NCBI GenBank assembly: GCA_002005505.1
Contig: KV908640.1
Location: forward strand, 81,328-101,327
DNA: 20,000 nucleotides
Source: Botryococcus braunii
Taxonomy: Eukaryota; Chlorophyta; Trebouxiophyceae
Reading direction: 5' to 3'
Part shown: positions 16,207 through 20,000 of the stretch, in pieces
Position numbering within the stretch: the stretch's first letter is position 1
Layout of the letters: the number at the start of each line of letters is the position of its first letter
Position numbers and translations under genes: made by a program
The notes under the pieces: generated by a model
What the model was told of the DNA's origin: nothing
The model's input: only the letters and a program-made list of their open reading frames with translations
The model's database searches: none

Positions 16207-17487
16207 ATGATATCGTCAGCAATAAATTTGTTCCGTACTCCACAAAAGGCTTTGCCGCAGCCATCAGATGCCAATGCAACAAGGGGAGGGAAGCGCAATG
16301 CCCCGTTCTCCCCTGCTGGCTCGGATGGTACGATTGATATTGAAGTAAATGAAAATAAACTTGCTGAGAAAGTCGCGATTCTAGAGGGCCGAGTCTCTTC
16401 GCTCTCTGACAGAGTTGAACACCAACAAGACCGTATTTTACAACTGGAACAAACCGTGGAACATCAAAAAATCATCTCAAAGGCGACAAATATCATTGTC
16501 TATGGGATCGAGGAGCACTTGGGGGATGGGGATGTCCGGCAGTTATTTGGGGGGGACAGGGATCTCCCATCGCTGATCCCCAACATTGTGGACACCTACC
16601 GCCTCGGCCAACTCAAGGCCAATGCTGCAAGGCCGCGGCCAGTCTTGGTGAAGTTCAACTCGACAAGGGCACGAAATGCCGCTTTCAAGCATAGCAAGCG
16701 CCTTAGAAGGCGTTCCCTCTCTCTTGCAGAGGACCTCACCCCGAGCCAACAAGAAGCGCGCCGGCGCCTTCTGCCCAACTTCCAGGCCTTTAAAGCCCAA
16801 GGCTATCCAGTGCTGTGGCGTGGAGGAACCCTCTGCTTCCGCGGAGCAGACGGGAGAGTCAATCAGTGGGTCCCAGGAGGAGCTCCTCCTGGCCCACCTC
16901 CTGCCCGGGCTTCCCAAGAGCCCCGGGTAGCACCAACTCCTCCGACCAGCAGTCAACCTCATGGGCCGGCCCCACCCATGAGGGACTATTCCAACGAAAT
17001 CCAGCCAGCACACCTGGATCCCAAGCCAAACGCCTGGAAGACAATTGTCAATGGCAGACCGCGCGCAGTGCTTGAGTCTCGGAGGGCCTCTGCAATGAGC
17101 AGAGGGAACGTCACACCTACGGCGACACATAGCACCCGCCAAAACGCGCCCGGGGCTCGTACGGCAGCTGCCCCAGCCGGGGGGACCCTGGGCGCACGTC
17201 CCCGACAAGTGCCTGGGGGCCGGTCGGCTGCCGCCCACGCTGACCGAGCCCCTGGCGTCCAAGCCACGATGCCCTACACCGTAAGCGAAGTACAACGAGA
17301 GGATGCAGCCACAGCTGAAGGCATGGATTGGATGCCACCCCAGCAGAGGACGACTCCCCGCCATGTCCCGGGGGCCACCGATGGCAAGCGTATCGCCATT
17401 CAACGCGAGCCAGAGCTTGAAGAGCTTATGACTCCTTCCACCCTAGAGGGAGGTGACCTGGGTCCCAACCCCTCAACCCCTCAATAG
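16207..17487 (+). CDS. LINE ORF1 protein (coiled coil, RRM-like, nucleic acid chaperone type)
   Basis: 426 residues. ATG at 16207 is the first in this frame after an in-frame TGA at 16189. Residues 1-47 are polar and flexible. About 48-90 is a coiled coil with regular Leu/Val heptads (KLAEKVAILE, RVSSLSDRVEHQ, RILQLEQTVEHQ). About 93-160 resembles the RRM of L1-type ORF1 proteins: NIIVYGIEE as first strand, a VDTYRLGQ segment, RPRPVLVKF as a later strand, then NAAFKHSKRLRRR. About 172-222 matches the following basic C-terminal domain (SLAEDLTPSQQEARRRLLP, then GGTLCFRG). Residues 223-426 form a long Pro/Ala/Arg/Thr-rich, probably disordered tail with no CCHC zinc knuckle. By family, such proteins trimerise, bind element RNA and form the retrotransposition RNP. 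It ends in TAG, with ORF2 continuing in the same frame. Confidence 0.88.
   Translation: MISSAINLFRTPQKALPQPSDANATRGGKRNAPFSPAGSDGTIDIEVNENKLAEKVAILEGRVSSLSDRVEHQQDRILQLEQTVEHQKIISKATNIIVYGIEEHLGDGDVRQLFGGDRDLPSLIPNIVDTYRLGQLKANAARPRPVLVKFNSTRARNAAFKHSKRLRRRSLSLAEDLTPSQQEARRRLLPNFQAFKAQGYPVLWRGGTLCFRGADGRVNQWVPGGAPPGPPPARASQEPRVAPTPPTSSQPHGPAPPMRDYSNEIQPAHLDPKPNAWKTIVNGRPRAVLESRRASAMSRGNVTPTATHSTRQNAPGARTAAAPAGGTLGARPRQVPGGRSAAAHADRAPGVQATMPYTVSEVQREDAATAEGMDWMPPQQRTTPRHVPGATDGKRIAIQREPELEELMTPSTLEGGDLGPNPSTPQ
17485..17487 (+). promoter_or_regulatory. In-frame amber codon between LINE ORF1 and ORF2
   Basis: Context is CCT CAA TAG GAA ATA. Both flanking frames are the same frame. The preceding CAA matches the tobamovirus-type leaky context CAA-UAG-CAA on its 5' side; the 3' codon differs by one base (GAA for CAA). 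CTCAACC...TC (17472-17482) and GAGGTTGAG (17505-17513) could pair around the codon with a two-base bulge. No ATG in this frame occurs until 17602, inside the endonuclease. Readthrough is inferred, not shown. Confidence 0.55.
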
Positions 17488-20000
17488 GAAATATCTAGCC
17501 ACCTGAGGTTGAGATGTATAGTTTGGAACATAAATGGCCTTAGCACAGAAAAACTGTTATCTCGAGGCCTCTTAGAGTACCTTCACACCTTTGACATTAT
17601 CATGCTCAGTGAGACTAGAAGACAAATTATCGAAAGAGACCTCTGGGCCCCCTTCAAGCTATTCTTTCACCCTGCATCACACTCAGGGAGGGCAGGGGAA
17701 GGCTTATTGCTTGGTATTCGATATAGCAATGAATACCATATTCTCCCCTATTGCACCAAACAAGGATCGTTGTGGGCTAAGATTCAGTTCAAGGGTGGTG
17801 GACTACCTCTAATCATCGGAACAACTTACATTCCCCCTTCTGGATCACCCCTTCTATCATCTTTGAGTTTGTCTAATAGAATGAAAGAAATCCAGAAAAC
17901 ACTCGGTAAGGCAAAGGTAGAAGGGTACGCTTTCCTAGGGGGTGATCTTAATTCTAGAGTTGGTCCCCTTCCCCCCATGGCCCCTGGAGGGGACCCAAAG
18001 GTCAATCCCCATGGGCGGCAACTTCTTCGTGCTGTCCACAAATTAGGCGTTTACATTTGCACTGGCCGTGTCAGGGGAGATATCCCGGCCGGTGTGTCGT
18101 ACCACGGTACGCGTAGATCAGCTGCAACACGACTTGACCATATCATTGTATCCCCAAATCTTATCCCACACCTAGAAGACAGTGGCATTGATTGTGAGAG
18201 GTCAGAGTCTGACCATTTCCCACTATGTGCATCCTTGTCTATTCCTATTCATCCTAGACCGTGTCCCTCTTCTGATCAAGGGGGACACCCATTGTCACAA
18301 ATTAGCTGGTGCCAATTTGCAAGGGATCAATATGTCCAAGCATTACAGAGTGATGAGTTAAACCTCATGAGCCAATGTGAAAAAGCGGTTGAAGATGGGG
18401 ACATTAAGTCTAGCATTCATTGCCTATACGCACTCATAAAAGATGCTGCAAAGAAAGCAGGAATGCATGACCAATACAAAAGATATCCCCACAATGGACA
18501 CCGGCGTCAACATCAACCCTTTTTTGACCAGGAATGCCGGGCCCTTAAACGGGAAGTCTGGAGGTATGGAATGTTAACCAAATGGCGGGGTGATGAGTTC
18601 CGGAGGTTAGAGCGTAAGTACCATGCTATTGTGAGGAAAAAGAAAAGGGCATACCAGGCCCAAAAGCTAAAAACATTGGTACACCAAAAGCATTTCAACC
18701 CCCATAGGTTTTGGAAAACCCTTCGGCGTGAAAGAGATAGACTGCCTGAACCCCTTAGAGATGTGTCAGCTTGGGATTCTTATATAAATTCCCTTGCAAG
18801 TGGTCTTGGAACTGAAGAGCCCGCGCATGGTCTGCCTATTGGGGCATATCCTCCCCATCAAGTCCCAGAAGATCATGGTCACGACCAGCGCGACGAGCTG
18901 AATGCTCCCTTCACAGTCGAGGAAATTGAACTGGGTCTCCGAGCACTTGCCAATGGGAAATCCCCGGGGAAAGATGGTTACCCTACAGAGTTGTTTAGGT
19001 ATGCTCAGCCACTTACACACCCGGGGGATCCTTACTCACGAAACCTGTTAAGTCATGTCATTGCGGACATTTTTACTATGGCGCTTAGACAACGTACCAT
19101 ACCGGCGGAGTCAAATGTATGTTTGGTGACACCGGTATATAAGAAAGGGGACGCGTATAACAGAGGAAATTATCGTCCCATTGCCGTGGGCGAATCTCTT
19201 ATGAGGTTGTATGCCAACGTGTTGAACTCGCGTCTGGTATCTTACTTGGAGAAGTACCGTTTGCGTGTTGATTGCCAAACAGGCTTCCGTCCTGAAATGT
19301 CCACCACCCATCAACTGTTTGTTATACAACACCTCATAGATTGGGCAATGGGCATCACTCCACTGCATTTTGCATTCCTGGACCTCTCTAAAGCTTACGA
19401 CAGGGTATCGCGTCTTAAGTTAGAGCATATTTTGGAGCAGTTGGGAATCCAAGGGGATTTTCTTTATGCTACTCAAGCTGTAATAGACAGTACAGTTTTG
19501 GCGATCAAGATTGAGGGCAAACATGGGGGGTTGTTTAAATCAAGTGCGGGTGTTCCTCAAGGCTGCCCCATTAGCCCTACACTATTTGGAATTATGTCGG
19601 ATGGACTCCCCCGATATCTTGCACACCATTGTCCCACGGCTGGCCTTCAGCTACCTGATGGCACACGTTTAAATATAATACGTATCCAAGTGCTAGGTTT
19701 TGCGGACGATTTTGTTCTCGTCGCGCCTACAGTTGAGGACCTACAGGTGTTGGTGAATGCTACTCAAGAATGGTGTAAGAGTATGGACATGCGCCTAAAT
19801 GGGGCCAAGACGCAATACCTTTCAGTAAATCCAGACCCTCGGACACCCTCTACCTCTCTAGAGGTTGCAGGGGTTAGAATTGGTCCGGTACAGGAGGTTA
19901 AATACCTTGGATTACAGATTCATGCCAAGAATGGCCTTCAAGCCGGCATTAAGAACCTCGAGCAGAGGTTCTGGATAGCATGGGAAGACCTTACTAGAGC
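17488..20000 (+). CDS. LINE ORF2: endonuclease and reverse transcriptase, partial
   Basis: 837 codons, open to the window end. The EEP endonuclease starts almost at once: VWNINGLS (catalytic Asn at 17527), LSETR (Glu 17611), TYIPPSG (Tyr 17827), GGDLNSRVG (Asp 17944, Asn 17950), RLDHIIVS (Asp 18136) and SDHFPL (Asp 18211, His 18214). All catalytic positions are present. A basic linker follows (RKKKRAYQAQ near 18640). The RT has FTVEEIELGLRALANGKSPG then KDGYPTEL (18910-18990), NYRPIAV, QTGFRPEMSTTHQ, motif A FLDLSKAYDRV (Asp 19381), motif B SAGVPQGCPISPTL, motif C GFADDFVLVA (Asp 19705 and 19708) and motif E VKYLGLQI. By family it nicks target DNA and primes reverse transcription there. The first in-frame ATG (17602) would delete the first endonuclease strand and its Asn, so translation probably enters through the TAG. 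The C terminus (RNase H or Cys domain, if any) is outside. Confidence 0.93.

Larger units (their letters stand above)
16042..20000 (+). mobile_element. Non-LTR retrotransposon (LINE), 3' end beyond window
   Basis: Two-ORF LINE: 5' tandem monomers, ORF1 with coiled coil and RRM-like domain, ORF2 with apurinic-type endonuclease then reverse transcriptase. The true 5' end is not delimited; it may lie near 15950, where composition changes, or at the first monomer. The 3' part of ORF2, 3' UTR, tail and target duplication lie outside. More than 1,260 codons contain no frameshift and only one stop, the TAG between ORF1 and ORF2, so the copy is young or under constraint. ORF layout and domains place it in the APE-type LINE superclade (L1/Jockey/CR1/I-like); a clade is not assigned without a tree. 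Confidence 0.9.

Noticed and set aside
16543..17403. 286-codon minus-strand frame opposite LINE ORF1
   Set aside because: It is the antisense shadow of a GC-rich gene with clear domains on the plus strand and has no motif of its own.
17485..20000. Reassigned genetic code with TAG as a sense codon
   Set aside because: More than 1,260 codons of the LINE contain no other TAG or TAA. A genome using TAG as a sense codon would be expected to show more. A single leaky or mutated TAG fits better.

Overview
This is a nuclear eukaryotic window. It holds long dinucleotide microsatellites, a small terminal-inverted-repeat transposon, many imperfect foldbacks, short coding blocks flanked by GT/AG splice signals, and a non-LTR retrotransposon with coiled-coil ORF1 and endonuclease/reverse transcriptase ORF2. 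Nothing looks prokaryotic: there are no operons and no dense coding. The lineage cannot be fixed from sequence alone; an intron-rich protist or alga, or an invertebrate, would fit.

Layout. 1-2770 is non-genic, with small tandem repeats, palindromes and an AT-rich tract. 2777-3219 is a (TA)n/(CT)n/(CA)n microsatellite block split by a 144-bp MITE-like element with 28-bp perfect terminal inverted repeats. 3286-6079 (minus strand) holds five exon-like blocks whose splice phases agree at every junction; they read as part of an extracellular, beta-rich, Cys/Asn-rich protein, but one block carries an in-frame TAG. 6263-8810 is non-genic, with a diverged duplication at 328-bp offset and two G15 runs. 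8811-11886 (minus) holds a second phase-consistent set of five exons ending in a TGA. 12787-15168 (minus) has further exon-like blocks that I could not join with confidence. 15459-15808 (minus) fits a two-exon gene for an 89-residue protein with a signal-peptide-like N terminus and an AATAAA just after the stop.

16042-20000 (plus) is the best-supported feature: a LINE, cut off by the window edge. About 38-bp tandem monomers precede ORF1 (426 aa: coiled coil, RRM-like domain, basic C-terminal domain, long Pro/Ala/Arg tail). ORF1 ends in a single TAG, and the same frame then stays open for 837 codons to the window end, encoding a complete apurinic-type endonuclease and the RT core with all catalytic residues. 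No ATG lies between the TAG and the first endonuclease strand. ORF2 therefore seems to need stop-codon readthrough, non-AUG initiation or some other recoding. This is the most interesting observation here.

Limits: exon calls rest on reading frames, splice dinucleotides and phase arithmetic done by eye. No homology search, splice predictor or transcript data was used.
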